Assembly (NCBI GenBank): GCA_963815045.1
Contig: CAWFET010000002.1
Span: 1,054,001 to 1,118,000 of the forward strand
Origin: DASUPK01 sp963815045
GTDB lineage: Bacteria > Actinomycetota > Thermoleophilia > Solirubrobacterales > 70-9
Length of the DNA: 64,000 nucleotides
Direction: 5' to 3'
The first letter of the stretch is position 1; each line of letters begins with the position of its first letter. Below are positions 49,191-57,076 of this stretch, piece by piece. The notes under the pieces were generated by a model. It made no database searches. It saw nothing but the letters and a program-made list of their open reading frames with translations, and was not told the DNA's origin. The position numbers and the translations under genes were made by a program.

Positions 49191-49985
49191 ATGCCACTGA
49201 GGAGGCGCACCCACAAGAAGCCCGATCCTTCGCTCGATCCGGAGGGCATCCGCGACGTCGTCCGCCGCACCGACGCGAATCCGCAGCTGGTCGCGACAGC
49301 CCGCTTCCTGCGTCGCCTGATCCCGGGCGGCGAGCCGGAGACCGCCGAGATGCCCGAGGCGATGCAGCGACTGATGCACGAGGTTCAGCCGACCGGCGAG
49401 AGCGCCCTGCGGGAGATCGGCAAGGGAGCGCTCCAGGCGTGGCAGGCGCTCTCAGAGGCACAGAGGCGCAGGCAGGGCACGGCGGACGTGGCGATCCTGT
49501 TCACCGACCTGGTCGGCTTCTCCGACTGGGCGCTGGCGGCGGGCGACGAGGCGGCGCTCGAGGTGCTGCGGAAGGTCGGCGACGCCGAGCAGAAGGCGAT
49601 CTCCCACCACAAGGGCGCGATCGTGAAGCGGCTCGGCGACGGTGCCATGGCGGTGTTCAGCCACTCGGATCAGGCGGTCAACGCGGCCCTGGACGCCCAG
49701 AAGGAGATCGAGAAGATCGAGGTCGAGGACTACAGCCCGTCCCAGCGCGCCGGCGTGCACCGCGGGACTCCGCGCAAGGTGAAGGGCGACTTCCTGGGCG
49801 TCGACGTCAACATCGCGGCTCGCGTCGGCGACTGCGCCAAGGGAGGCGAGGTCCTGATCTCCGAGCCAGTTCGCTCAGAGCTCGACGAGAAGCGCTTCAA
49901 GTTCGGCCACTCGCGCGAGCTGTCGGCTCCCGGTGCCCCGGCGGAGCTCACGGTCTGCTCGGTGAAGCCGCGAAAGCGTCTCTAG
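49191..49985 (+). CDS. Class III adenylate/guanylate cyclase domain protein
   Basis: A 264-residue soluble protein: an N-terminal helical region (about 1-95) and a class III nucleotide cyclase catalytic domain. The metal-binding elements ILFTDLVGFSDWA and KRLGDGAMAVF, the GVHRGTPRKVKGDFLGVDVNIAARV region and the conserved Asn-x3-Arg are intact, so activity is likely. It produces cAMP or cGMP; the purine-specifying residues cannot be called by eye. The ORF frame is open upstream but ATG 49191 begins the protein. It lies between cdsA and dxr, on the opposite strand to both. Confidence 0.88.
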   Translation: MPLRRRTHKKPDPSLDPEGIRDVVRRTDANPQLVATARFLRRLIPGGEPETAEMPEAMQRLMHEVQPTGESALREIGKGALQAWQALSEAQRRRQGTADVAILFTDLVGFSDWALAAGDEAALEVLRKVGDAEQKAISHHKGAIVKRLGDGAMAVFSHSDQAVNAALDAQKEIEKIEVEDYSPSQRAGVHRGTPRKVKGDFLGVDVNIAARVGDCAKGGEVLISEPVRSELDEKRFKFGHSRELSAPGAPAELTVCSVKPRKRL

Positions 49986-50899
49986 TAGACGAATGCGACC
50001 GCGAGGTAGTAGCCCACCACCACGGTGAAGAGCACGGCGTCGAGGCGATCGATCAGGCCTCCGTGGGGGCCGAAGAGGCGGCCGGTGTCCTTGACGCCGA
50101 GGTCGCGCTTGATCAGGGATGCGAACAGGTCCCCTACCGGCGCGATCACCCCGATCGCCATACCCATCAGCAGGGCGTCGATCCCGGGCAGCCAGTCCTG
50201 GTAGAGCCCCGCGAACCAGAAGCCCAGCGTCGCGCCGATGAACCCGCCGATGCCACCTTCGAGCGTCTTGTTCGGCGAGATCCGCGGCGTGATCTTGCGC
50301 GAGCCGAAGAGGCGACCCGCGGCGTAGGCGGCGGTGTCGCCCAGAAAGGTTGCGACGAGCACGTCGATCAGCAGGGCGCCGCCATGGAGCGGCAGATCGC
50401 GCAGCAGCACGGCGTGCGAGAAGCCGATTCCCATCCATGCGACCCCGAGGATGGTCATTGCGATCGAGATCGTGATCGCCTCGTGCGAGCGGCGGGCGGC
50501 CGCGAAGGCGAAGGCGAGCGGGAAGATCGCGGCGAAGACGAGCAGGATCTGGAAGGCGCTGCCGTAGTGCGCGGCGAGCACCATCCCTCCGGCGACCGCA
50601 TAGGCGGGCAGCATGATCGGCTGCTCCGGCTCCGCCATCCGGAAGAACTCACGCAGGCCGAGGATCGCGAGGACTATCAGCGCAAGGGTGAAGAGGAGCC
50701 CTCCGACGCTGACGATCACGATCGCGAAGATCGCCCACGGAATCGCGACGACGACCCGCGCGGTCGTCTCCGACATCTCCGGGATGAGGCGCTTGAATCG
50801 GCCGCCGCGGCCCTCCTCCGGCTCCTCGTCGACCCGCCGCACCACTATCTCCGGCTCGAGGGACTCCTCCTCGGCGAAGGGGTCGATGTCCTCGATCAT
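49982..50899 (-). CDS. cdsA: Phosphatidate cytidylyltransferase
   Basis: CdsA, 305 residues, makes CDP-diacylglycerol from phosphatidate and CTP in the membrane, the precursor used by PgsA. An acidic N-terminal tail (1-35) precedes about eight membrane segments; the family signature is VKDTGRLFGPHGGLIDRLDAV near the C-terminus (S/VKDxG..x3 GHGG.xDRxD), and LGDTAAYAAGRLFG earlier. ATG 50899 overlaps the uppS stop by 4 nt. It is the last gene of the rpsB-tsf-pyrH-frr-uppS-cdsA run and converges on the cyclase gene. Confidence 0.95.
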   Translation of the reverse strand: MIEDIDPFAEEESLEPEIVVRRVDEEPEEGRGGRFKRLIPEMSETTARVVVAIPWAIFAIVIVSVGGLLFTLALIVLAILGLREFFRMAEPEQPIMLPAYAVAGGMVLAAHYGSAFQILLVFAAIFPLAFAFAAARRSHEAITISIAMTILGVAWMGIGFSHAVLLRDLPLHGGALLIDVLVATFLGDTAAYAAGRLFGSRKITPRISPNKTLEGGIGGFIGATLGFWFAGLYQDWLPGIDALLMGMAIGVIAPVGDLFASLIKRDLGVKDTGRLFGPHGGLIDRLDAVLFTVVVGYYLAVAFVY

Positions 50900-51564
50900 T
50901 GAGCTCGCGCCCCGAAGCGCCGCTGGCGCTCCTCGTATTCGATCAGCGAGGCCTCGAAAGCCTCGCGCGTGAAGTCGGGCCAGAGCTCGTCCCGGAAGAC
51001 GAACTCCGAGTACGCACACTGCCAGAGCAGGTAGTTCGAGATCCGCTGCTCGCCGCTCGTCCGGATCAGCAGATCGGGTTCGTGCATCTCGGGCGCGTAG
51101 AGGTGCTTCTGGAACTCCTCCTCCCCGCCGCCCTGGTACTTCGCGGCCGCGTCCACGATCTCGGCGCGGCCGCCGTAGTTGAAGGCGACGAAGAGCGTGA
51201 TCCGCTCGTTCCCGTCGGTCTTCTCCTCGGCCCAGTCCATGCGCTGCGTGAGCTCGTCCGAGATTCCCTCGCGCCGCCCGATGAAGCGCATCCGGACGCC
51301 CTCCTCGTCGAGCTCCGGGGTCTCGCGGTCGATGCGCTCGGCGAACATCGCCATCAGGCCGTCGACCTCCTCCTTCGGCCTCGTCCAGTTCTCGGTCGAG
51401 AACGAATAGACCGTGAGCTCCTTGACGCCGAACTCGGCCGCGTCGCGCAGCCGCGCCTTGACGGCGTCCGCGCCCGCCTGATGTCCCTCGATGACGGGCA
51501 GGCCTCGCTGTTGAGCCCAGCGCCCATTCCCGTCGGTGATGATCGCGACGTAGTCGGCTGGCAT
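50896..51564 (-). CDS. uppS: Isoprenyl (undecaprenyl) diphosphate synthase
   Basis: Cis-prenyltransferase, 222 residues, extending farnesyl diphosphate with isopentenyl diphosphate to the C55 carrier used for peptidoglycan and surface glycans. Motifs: ITDGNGRWAQQRG (catalytic D11), HQAGADAVK, FSTENW, FNYGGR, RTSGEQRISNYLLWQ and the closing EFVFRDELWPDF. The usual IMDGN reads ITDGN here, a mild variation. It lies between frr (25-nt gap) and cdsA (4-nt overlap). Product chain length cannot be read from the sequence. Confidence 0.95.
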   Translation of the reverse strand: MPADYVAIITDGNGRWAQQRGLPVIEGHQAGADAVKARLRDAAEFGVKELTVYSFSTENWTRPKEEVDGLMAMFAERIDRETPELDEEGVRMRFIGRREGISDELTQRMDWAEEKTDGNERITLFVAFNYGGRAEIVDAAAKYQGGGEEEFQKHLYAPEMHEPDLLIRTSGEQRISNYLLWQCAYSEFVFRDELWPDFTREAFEASLIEYEERQRRFGARAQ

Positions 51565-51589
51565 CTAGGCGGGGAGAACCCGGGGCCGC

Positions 51590-52156
51590 CTAGACCTCCA
51601 GGATCTCTTCCTCTTTGCCTTTCAGCATGGTGTCGATCTCACCGATCGCCGTGTCGGTCGCCTTCTGCAGGTCGGTCTCGCCGTGGTGCTCCTCATCGGA
51701 GCCCGCCTCGCCTTCCTTCTTCAGCTCGCGAAGGTCGTGCATGACGTCGCGGCGGATGTTGCGGACGGCCACGCGGCCCTCCTCGGCGACGCCGTGGACG
51801 ACCTTGACCAGCTCCTTGCGGCGCTCCTCGGTGAGCTCCGGGATCGAGAGGCGGATCACGTTGCCGTCGTTGGAGGGAGTCAGGCCGAGATCGGACTCCA
51901 TCACCGCTTTCTCGATCGTGTTGATCGAGGACTTGTCGTAGGGCGTGACGGTGAGCATGCGTGCGTCCGTCGCGGCCACCTGGGCGAGCTGCTTGAGCGG
52001 TGTCTGCGCGCCGTAGTAGTCGATGTCGAGGCGGTCGAGCAGATGCGGCGAGGCACGGCCGGTGCGGATGGTCCCGAGCTCGCTGCGCGTCGAATCGACC
52101 GACTTCTGCATCCGGTCCTTGGCGTCCGCCAACAGCTCGTCGATCATCTCGCTCAT
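51590..52156 (-). CDS. frr: Ribosome recycling factor
   Basis: RRF, 188 residues, splits post-termination ribosomes with EF-G. The two domains are visible: the long three-helix bundle (residues 1-30 and 105-188) and the small beta domain with GRASPHLLDRLDIDYYG, PLKQLAQVAATDARMLTVTPYD and NDGNVIRLSIPELTEERRKEL (by ends NDGNVIRL and ERRKEL). The last helix carries the conserved KKEGEAGSDEEHH region. It overlaps pyrH by one nucleotide. Confidence 0.97.
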   Translation of the reverse strand: MSEMIDELLADAKDRMQKSVDSTRSELGTIRTGRASPHLLDRLDIDYYGAQTPLKQLAQVAATDARMLTVTPYDKSSINTIEKAVMESDLGLTPSNDGNVIRLSIPELTEERRKELVKVVHGVAEEGRVAVRNIRRDVMHDLRELKKEGEAGSDEEHHGETDLQKATDTAIGEIDTMLKGKEEEILEV

Positions 52157-52911
52157 CAGCTGCGCACTCCCGGAGTTGGCTCCGTAGCGGGCTTTGAGGA
52201 CACCAGGGTGCCCACCCTCTCTCCGCTGACGATCCTATCTATGTTGCGCTCGTCCGCCATGTTGAAGACGTAGATGGGCAGGTCGTTGTCCATGCAGAGC
52301 GAGAGGGCGGTCGAGTCCATCACGCGGAGGCCTCGTTCGATCGCCTGGCGGTGGCTGATCTCGGGCAGGAACTCGGCCGAGGGATCGACTGAGGGATCCG
52401 CGGTGTAGACGCCCTCCACCCCGTTCTTGGCCATCAGGATCGCCTCGGCGTGGATCTCGAGCGCCCGGAGCGCCGCGGCGGTGTCCGTCGTGAAGAACGG
52501 GTTGCCCGTTCCGGCGGCGAAGATGACGGCACGGCCCTTCTCGAGATGCCGGATCGCGCGCCGGCGGATGTAGGGCTCCGCGACCTCGGTGACCGCCATC
52601 GCCGAGAGGACGCGGGTGTCGACCCCGACCTTCTCCAGCGCGTCCTGCAGGGTCAGGGCGTTGAGCACGGTCGCGAGCATCCCCATGTAGTCGGCAGTGG
52701 CGCGGTCCATGCCCTCGGCGGCGCCCTCGAGGCCCCGGTAGATGTTGCCCGCGCCGACGACGATCGCGACGTCGACCTCCTGCGCGCGAACCTCGCGGAC
52801 CTGGTTGGCGATCCGCTCGATCTGCTCGGGATCGGTCCCGTACTCGAGGTCGCCCATCAGGGCCTCCCCGGAGAGCTTCAGCAGGATGCGGTTGAACGCG
52901 GCCGAGGCCAA
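52156..52911 (-). CDS. pyrH: UMP kinase
   Basis: UMP kinase of the bacterial hexameric family, 251 residues, phosphorylating UMP to UDP. Motifs: RILLKLSGEALMG, IVVGAGNIYRG, DYMGMLATVLNAL and AAGTGNPFFTTDTAAALRA (by ends AAGTGNPF and AALRA), plus a C-terminal GERVGTLVSS. It lies 6 nt after tsf and overlaps frr by 1 nt in the widely conserved rpsB-tsf-pyrH-frr order. The C-terminus past GTLVSS is a short extension. Confidence 0.97.
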   Translation of the reverse strand: MASAAFNRILLKLSGEALMGDLEYGTDPEQIERIANQVREVRAQEVDVAIVVGAGNIYRGLEGAAEGMDRATADYMGMLATVLNALTLQDALEKVGVDTRVLSAMAVTEVAEPYIRRRAIRHLEKGRAVIFAAGTGNPFFTTDTAAALRALEIHAEAILMAKNGVEGVYTADPSVDPSAEFLPEISHRQAIERGLRVMDSTALSLCMDNDLPIYVFNMADERNIDRIVSGERVGTLVSSKPATEPTPGVRS

Positions 52912-52917
52912 GGTGTC

Positions 52918-53553
52918 CTACTCCTGCCCCACCTCGAAGCGGGCGAAGCGGGCTATGCGGACGTTCTCGCCGGTCTTGGCGGCGAGCTCGGCACGCAGGT
53001 CCTCGATCGTCTTGCCCTCGTACTTCTCCTCGTTGAAGTGCTTCTGATCGAGCAGGACGAGCTCGGAGGCCCACTTCTTGATCTGCCCGTCGACGATCTT
53101 GGCGACGATGTCGTCCGGCTTGCCTTCTTCCTTCGCCTTCTCCTCGAGAATGCGGCGCTCGTTGGCGACGTCCTCCTCGGGGATGTCCTCGAGGGACACA
53201 TGCTGCGGGTTCATCGCGGCGATGTGGACGGCCACGTCGTGCGCGAACTCCTTGAAGTCGTCGTTCAGGGCGACGAAGTCCGTTTCGCACTGCACCTCGA
53301 CGAGGACCCCGACTCGCTGCTGCTTGCGCTCTCCGGTCCCGCTCGAGTGGGTGTAGGAGGTGACGACGCCCTCCGCGGTGCCACGGCCGCTGCGCTTGGC
53401 GGCGGACGCGGCGCCCTTCTTGCGGAGGAGCTCGATGGCCTTCTGCTCGTCGCCCTCGGCGTCGCTGAGCGCATTCTTCACGTCGACGATTGGAGCGCCG
53501 GTCTTCTCCCGGAGTGCTTTCACCTCGGCCGCAGACGGCTTGTGGAGGGCCAT
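52918..53553 (-). CDS. tsf: Translation elongation factor Ts (short form)
   Basis: EF-Ts, 211 residues, the nucleotide exchange factor for EF-Tu. The N-terminal UBA-like domain has VKALREKTGAPIVDVKNALSDAEGD (by ends VKALREKTGAP and ALSDAEGD) and AIELLRKKG; the core shows VEVQCETDFVALND, and the C-terminal GKTIEDLRAELAAKTGENVRIARF. The length matches the short bacterial form with one core subdomain rather than the 283-residue E. coli type. Its ATG overlaps the rpsB stop by 1 nt. Confidence 0.97.
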   Translation of the reverse strand: MALHKPSAAEVKALREKTGAPIVDVKNALSDAEGDEQKAIELLRKKGAASAAKRSGRGTAEGVVTSYTHSSGTGERKQQRVGVLVEVQCETDFVALNDDFKEFAHDVAVHIAAMNPQHVSLEDIPEEDVANERRILEEKAKEEGKPDDIVAKIVDGQIKKWASELVLLDQKHFNEEKYEGKTIEDLRAELAAKTGENVRIARFARFEVGQE

Positions 53554-54647
53554 CAGGATGACTCACCTCCAGTCTGGGTCGGAGCCGGCTCGGAGGCAGG
53601 CTCGTCGTCGGTCGGCGGCGGCTGCGGGATCTCGATCGCCGCCTCCCTGTTCGCCTCTGCCTGATCGCCCTCACGATCATGGGCCGGCGGAGCGTCCTCG
53701 GCCTGCGGCTGCGGGACCTCGTTGGCGGCCTCCTTCTGGGCCTCCGCCTGCTGCGTGGCGGCCTTCTGATCGGCTTCGGCCTTCTCGGCCTCTCCCTTGG
53801 CCTTCTGCTCGGCTTCGGCCCTGGCCTTCTCCGCAGCTTCGGCCTTCGCCTTCTCCTCGGCCTCCTGCTTCGCCTTCTCCTCCGCCTCGCGGCGCTTGCG
53901 CTCTTCCTCCTCGCGCCGCTTTCGCTCCTCTTCCTCGGCGCGGCGCTTCTCCTCGGCTGCCCGCCAGGTGGCGGCGGCACCCTCGATGGAGGAGCCCAGC
54001 CCGCCGACGATGAGGTCGCAGGAGCGGATCGCGTCGTCGTTGCCCGGGATCACGTAGCGCACGGGGCTCGGATCGCAGTTCGAGTCGACCAGGCCGATGA
54101 TCGGGATCTCGAGGCGCTCTGCCTCGCGCAGCGCGATCTCCTCGGTCTTCAGGTCGATGATGATCACCGCGTCCGGGATCCGCTGCATGTCCGCGACGCC
54201 GCCGAGGTTGTACTCGAGCTTGCGCAGCTCGGCCTCCATCGACATGCGCTCCTTCGTGGGCAGCAGGTCGAGCCGGCCGCCCTCCTTGAGCTCGCGCAGC
54301 TCATGCAGCCGCTGGATCCGCTTGCGGATCGTGTGGAAGTTGGTGAGCAGGCCGCCGAGCCAGCGGCGGTTGACGTACGGCATGCCGCACTTCTCCGCCC
54401 ACTCCTCGACGGAGTCCCGGGCCTGCTTCTTCGTCCCGACGAAGAGGACGACTCCGCCCTTCGCGGCGACCTCGGTCACGAACTCGGTCGCCTGCTTGAG
54501 CAACTCCTCCGTCTGGAGGAGGTCGATGACGTGAATCCCTTCCCGCTCCCCATAGATGAAGCGGCGCATGCGCGGGTTCCAGCGCCGGGTCTGGTGACCG
54601 AAGTGAACTCCGGCCTCCAGCAGCTCTCTGATGCCTACCTCGGCCAT
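53553..54647 (-). CDS. rpsB: Ribosomal protein S2 with long C-terminal extension
   Basis: S2, 364 residues, against about 240-270 usual. Residues 1-225 are a normal S2 (IRELLEAGVHFGHQTRRWNP, IHVIDLLQTEELL, GTKKQA, NRRWLGGLLTNF, ALREAERLEIPIIGLVDSNCDP, IPGNDDAIRS). From about 226 the protein becomes a highly charged Glu/Lys/Arg/Ala coiled-coil-like stretch, then an acidic Pro/Gln/Glu-rich end. The extension must project from the 30S subunit at the back of the head-body junction; its role is unknown. It starts the rpsB-tsf-pyrH-frr run after a 191-nt leader. Confidence 0.95.
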   Translation of the reverse strand: MAEVGIRELLEAGVHFGHQTRRWNPRMRRFIYGEREGIHVIDLLQTEELLKQATEFVTEVAAKGGVVLFVGTKKQARDSVEEWAEKCGMPYVNRRWLGGLLTNFHTIRKRIQRLHELRELKEGGRLDLLPTKERMSMEAELRKLEYNLGGVADMQRIPDAVIIIDLKTEEIALREAERLEIPIIGLVDSNCDPSPVRYVIPGNDDAIRSCDLIVGGLGSSIEGAAATWRAAEEKRRAEEEERKRREEEERKRREAEEKAKQEAEEKAKAEAAEKARAEAEQKAKGEAEKAEADQKAATQQAEAQKEAANEVPQPQAEDAPPAHDREGDQAEANREAAIEIPQPPPTDDEPASEPAPTQTGGESS

Positions 54648-54838
54648 CTGATCTTCCTATCGCTTGTGTTGTTCAGGGCCCCGTCGCGGCCGCGGGAACC
54701 TGGGCGTGCCCAGGCAGCGTCCCGTGCCTCTCGGCGGGGGTTGGGTGCAAAGTCCGCGGGATTGTAGGCGGTGAGCGGCAAACCGCCGGTCCGGGCGAGT
54801 TCCTTCCGCCCAGCGAAACAAGCTCCCCGGCGGGCGTC
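54648..54838 (-). other. Leader region of rpsB with possible promoter
   Basis: The 191-nt gap between rluD and rpsB. On the minus strand TACAAT (54761-54766) could be a -10 element giving a leader of about 105 nt; no clear -35. GC-rich inverted repeats (e.g. GGCGGT..ACCGCC around 54766-54790) may form hairpins. A ribosomal-protein autoregulatory leader is possible but I cannot match a known S2 leader class. Confidence 0.3.
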
Positions 54839-55507
54839 TTACCGAGCGCGCTCCAGCGCCGCCGCCAGGTCCGGCGGGAGATCCGATGTGAACTCCATCC
54901 TCTCCTCGGTGCGGGGGTGCGTGAATCCCAGCCGCGAAGCGTGCAGGAACTGCCGCTCGAGCCCGTGACGCCCGCGCGCTCCGTACTCCGGGTCCCCGAC
55001 CACCGGGTGCTTGATCGCGGCGAAGTGCACGCGGATCTGATGCGTGCGCCCGGTCTCCAGGCGCGCGTGAACGAGCGTGTCGGCCGGCAGGGTCTCGATC
55101 ACCGCGAAGTGGGTCCGAGCCTCTCTCGACCCCGCCCCCTTCACCGCCCGCTTTGTGCGCTGTCGGCGATCGCGTCCAAGAGGCGCGTCGATGGTCCCGG
55201 TGCGGCTCCCGAGCTGACCCTCGACCAGCGCGGTGTACTCGCGGAGGATCTCCCTGGCCTTCACCATCCGCGCCAGCTCCCTGTGAGCCTCGTCGTTGCG
55301 GGCGACGACCATCAGTCCCGAGGTGTCCTTGTCGAGCCGGTGGACGATTCCGGGCCTCCCGCCCTCGCCACCGCCAGCGACGTCCTGGAGCAGGTCGACG
55401 AGGGTCTCACCGCGATGGGAGGGCGCGGCATGGACCACCAGCCCCGCGGGCTTTTCGATCACGGCGAGGTCATCGTCCAGGTGGACGATCAGCCGCTCTG
55501 CCGCCAT
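54839..55507 (-). CDS. Pseudouridine synthase, RluA/RluD family, without S4 domain
   Basis: A 222-residue RNA pseudouridine synthase. The catalytic Asp is D59 in HRLDKDTSGLMVVARN; KPAGLVVHAAP and RLETGRTHQIRVHFAAIKHPVVGDPEYG (by ends RLETGRTHQIRVH and VGDPEYG) complete the family. The N-terminal S4 RNA-binding domain present in E. coli RluD is absent, so target uridines in 23S rRNA are uncertain. It overlaps lspA by 1 nt, the conserved lspA-rluD order. Confidence 0.9.
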   Translation of the reverse strand: MAAERLIVHLDDDLAVIEKPAGLVVHAAPSHRGETLVDLLQDVAGGGEGGRPGIVHRLDKDTSGLMVVARNDEAHRELARMVKAREILREYTALVEGQLGSRTGTIDAPLGRDRRQRTKRAVKGAGSREARTHFAVIETLPADTLVHARLETGRTHQIRVHFAAIKHPVVGDPEYGARGRHGLERQFLHASRLGFTHPRTEERMEFTSDLPPDLAAALERAR

Positions 55508-55962
55508 CAGCTCCGCGAGCGCTCGACGTCGAGCAGGAGCAGCAGCACCCCCACCACGATCGCCACGTCCGCCAGGTTGAAGGTCGGCCAGAGCGGCAGG
55601 TCGATGAAGTCGGTGACGGCGCCGTCGCGCACACGGTCGGCCAGATTGCCGAGCGCCCCTCCGATCAACAGCGCCGCCGGGACCCAGACGAGCCAGCCGC
55701 TCCGCGACCGCGAGGCGAGATAGATCAGGAACCCGAGGAGCACGACGATCGTCGCCCCGATGAACACGGCCGAGATATCACCACCGATGCCGAACGCCAC
55801 CCCCTCGTTCCGTACGTTCTCGAAGGCGAGGAAGGGCAGGACCTCGACACGATCACCCCGCGAGACCAGCGAGGTCGCCAGTGCCTTGGTTCCCTGATCG
55901 AGGGCGACGACCAGCCCACACGCCGCGAGCGCGGGGACCAGCAACTCGAGCCACTTCCTCAA
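55507..55962 (-). CDS. lspA: Lipoprotein signal peptidase II
   Basis: LspA, 151 residues, four membrane segments, cleaving prolipoproteins after diacylglyceryl modification. Catalytic aspartates: D in GGALGNLADRVRDGAVTDFIDL and FNLADVAIVVG; the N-terminal DQGTKALA is also typical. TTG 55962 is the start (MRKWLELLVPALAAC); it overlaps the yggT stop in GTTGAGG. The frame open far upstream is antisense-type noise. A lipoprotein substrate (the cyclophilin) is encoded in this window. Confidence 0.94.
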   Translation of the reverse strand: MRKWLELLVPALAACGLVVALDQGTKALATSLVSRGDRVEVLPFLAFENVRNEGVAFGIGGDISAVFIGATIVVLLGFLIYLASRSRSGWLVWVPAALLIGGALGNLADRVRDGAVTDFIDLPLWPTFNLADVAIVVGVLLLLLDVERSRS

Positions 55963-56264
55963 CCGTGGATCAGCGATACGACCACCCGCCCGACGATGAT
56001 CAGGATGAGGATCGCGAGGATCGGGCTGATGTCGATCGCCATGCCGCCTCCTCCGAGCGGCGGGATCACGCGCCGGAAGAGATTCAGATACGGATCCACC
56101 ACCTGGTGGACGAAGTCGACGGTCGCTCGCAGCCAGGGGTAGTAGGGCATCCGGGGGATCCACGAGAGCAGGACCCTGATGAAGATCAGGATGAAGTAGA
56201 CGAGGAAGACCGCCCCGACGTAGTTGGCGACGTCCACGCGGGTGATCGCGAGCAGAGGGCTCAC
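55959..56264 (-). CDS. yggT: YggT family membrane protein
   Basis: A 101-residue YggT protein with two to three membrane segments, including YVGAVFLVYFILIFIRVLLSWIP and ILAILILIIVGRVVVSLI, and the family element VDPYLNLFRRVIPPLGG between them. YggT genes sit in the sepF-proC-lspA neighbourhood in many Gram-positives and are linked to division or osmotic tolerance, without a defined activity. It overlaps proC by 4 nt and lspA by 4 nt. Confidence 0.9.
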   Translation of the reverse strand: MSPLLAITRVDVANYVGAVFLVYFILIFIRVLLSWIPRMPYYPWLRATVDFVHQVVDPYLNLFRRVIPPLGGGGMAIDISPILAILILIIVGRVVVSLIHG

Positions 56265-57040
56265 CTGCGGACTCGCTCCAGCGAGGCGGCGACAGCCGCA
56301 TTGAGTGTCTCCTGGAACTTTCGCTCCTCGAGGGCGTTGAGCCCCGCCTCGGTCATCCCGCCAGGCGATGCGACGGCCCGCTTCAGAGCGCCGGGCTCGT
56401 GGAGGTCGAGCAGCCCGCCCGTCGCCGTCATGGAGCGCGCGACCATGCGCAGCGCCTGATCCTCGGTCAGGCCCTCGCGGACACCGGCCGCGACGAGGAC
56501 CTCGGCCATCAGCGCCAGGTAGCCAGGCGAACAGCCCATGATCGCCGTGGCAGCATCGATCAGGCTCTCCTCGATCTCGATCACGTCTCCGAGCAGAGTG
56601 AGCAGGTCGTCGATCCGCTCGCGCTCCGCCGGTCCGACCCTCTCGCCGTAGACGACGCAGAGCACGGCCTGACGGAGCTGCGCGCCGAGGTTCGGCATCA
56701 CGCGGACGAGGTCGATTCCCGGGAGGGCCTCGTGCAGGGTGTCGAGCGTTGTCCCCGCGAGAATCGAGAGAACAGGGGTCCCCGCCTGGACGAGATCGGG
56801 AGCCACTTCGTCGAGGACGTTGGGCTTGACGGCCAGCACGACCAGATCCGACCCATCGGCGACGGCGACGTTGCCCGCCATCGCCTCGCCACTGACCTCC
56901 TTCGCCAGGGCTTCGGCCTTCGCCGGGTCCGCATCGGCGAACAGCATCAACTCCGGCGCACCCGGCTCCTCCGCCGCTGCAGCCCAGCCGCGGGCGAGCC
57001 CTCCGGCCATGTTCCCCGCGCCGATGAATCCGACTCTCAT
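56261..57040 (-). CDS. proC: Pyrroline-5-carboxylate reductase
   Basis: ProC, 259 residues, NAD(P)H-dependent reduction of 1-pyrroline-5-carboxylate to proline. Rossmann motif VGFIGAGNMAGGLARG at the N-terminus; the C-terminal signature is GLTEDQALRMVARSMTATGGLL and SPGGMTEAGLNALEE. In this cluster ProC often appears next to sepF and yggT, though why is not understood. ATG 57040 begins the Rossmann strand. Confidence 0.95.
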   Translation of the reverse strand: MRVGFIGAGNMAGGLARGWAAAAEEPGAPELMLFADADPAKAEALAKEVSGEAMAGNVAVADGSDLVVLAVKPNVLDEVAPDLVQAGTPVLSILAGTTLDTLHEALPGIDLVRVMPNLGAQLRQAVLCVVYGERVGPAERERIDDLLTLLGDVIEIEESLIDAATAIMGCSPGYLALMAEVLVAAGVREGLTEDQALRMVARSMTATGGLLDLHEPGALKRAVASPGGMTEAGLNALEERKFQETLNAAVAASLERVRR

Positions 57041-57076
57041 GGTCAGGACTCTATTCGGCGCCCACCGCCCGGCCGC

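Noticed and set aside
52235..53980. A 581-codon Arg-rich minus-strand ORF across pyrH, tsf and rpsB
   Set aside because: It is a frame shadow of three intact conserved genes and has low-complexity Arg/Pro content.
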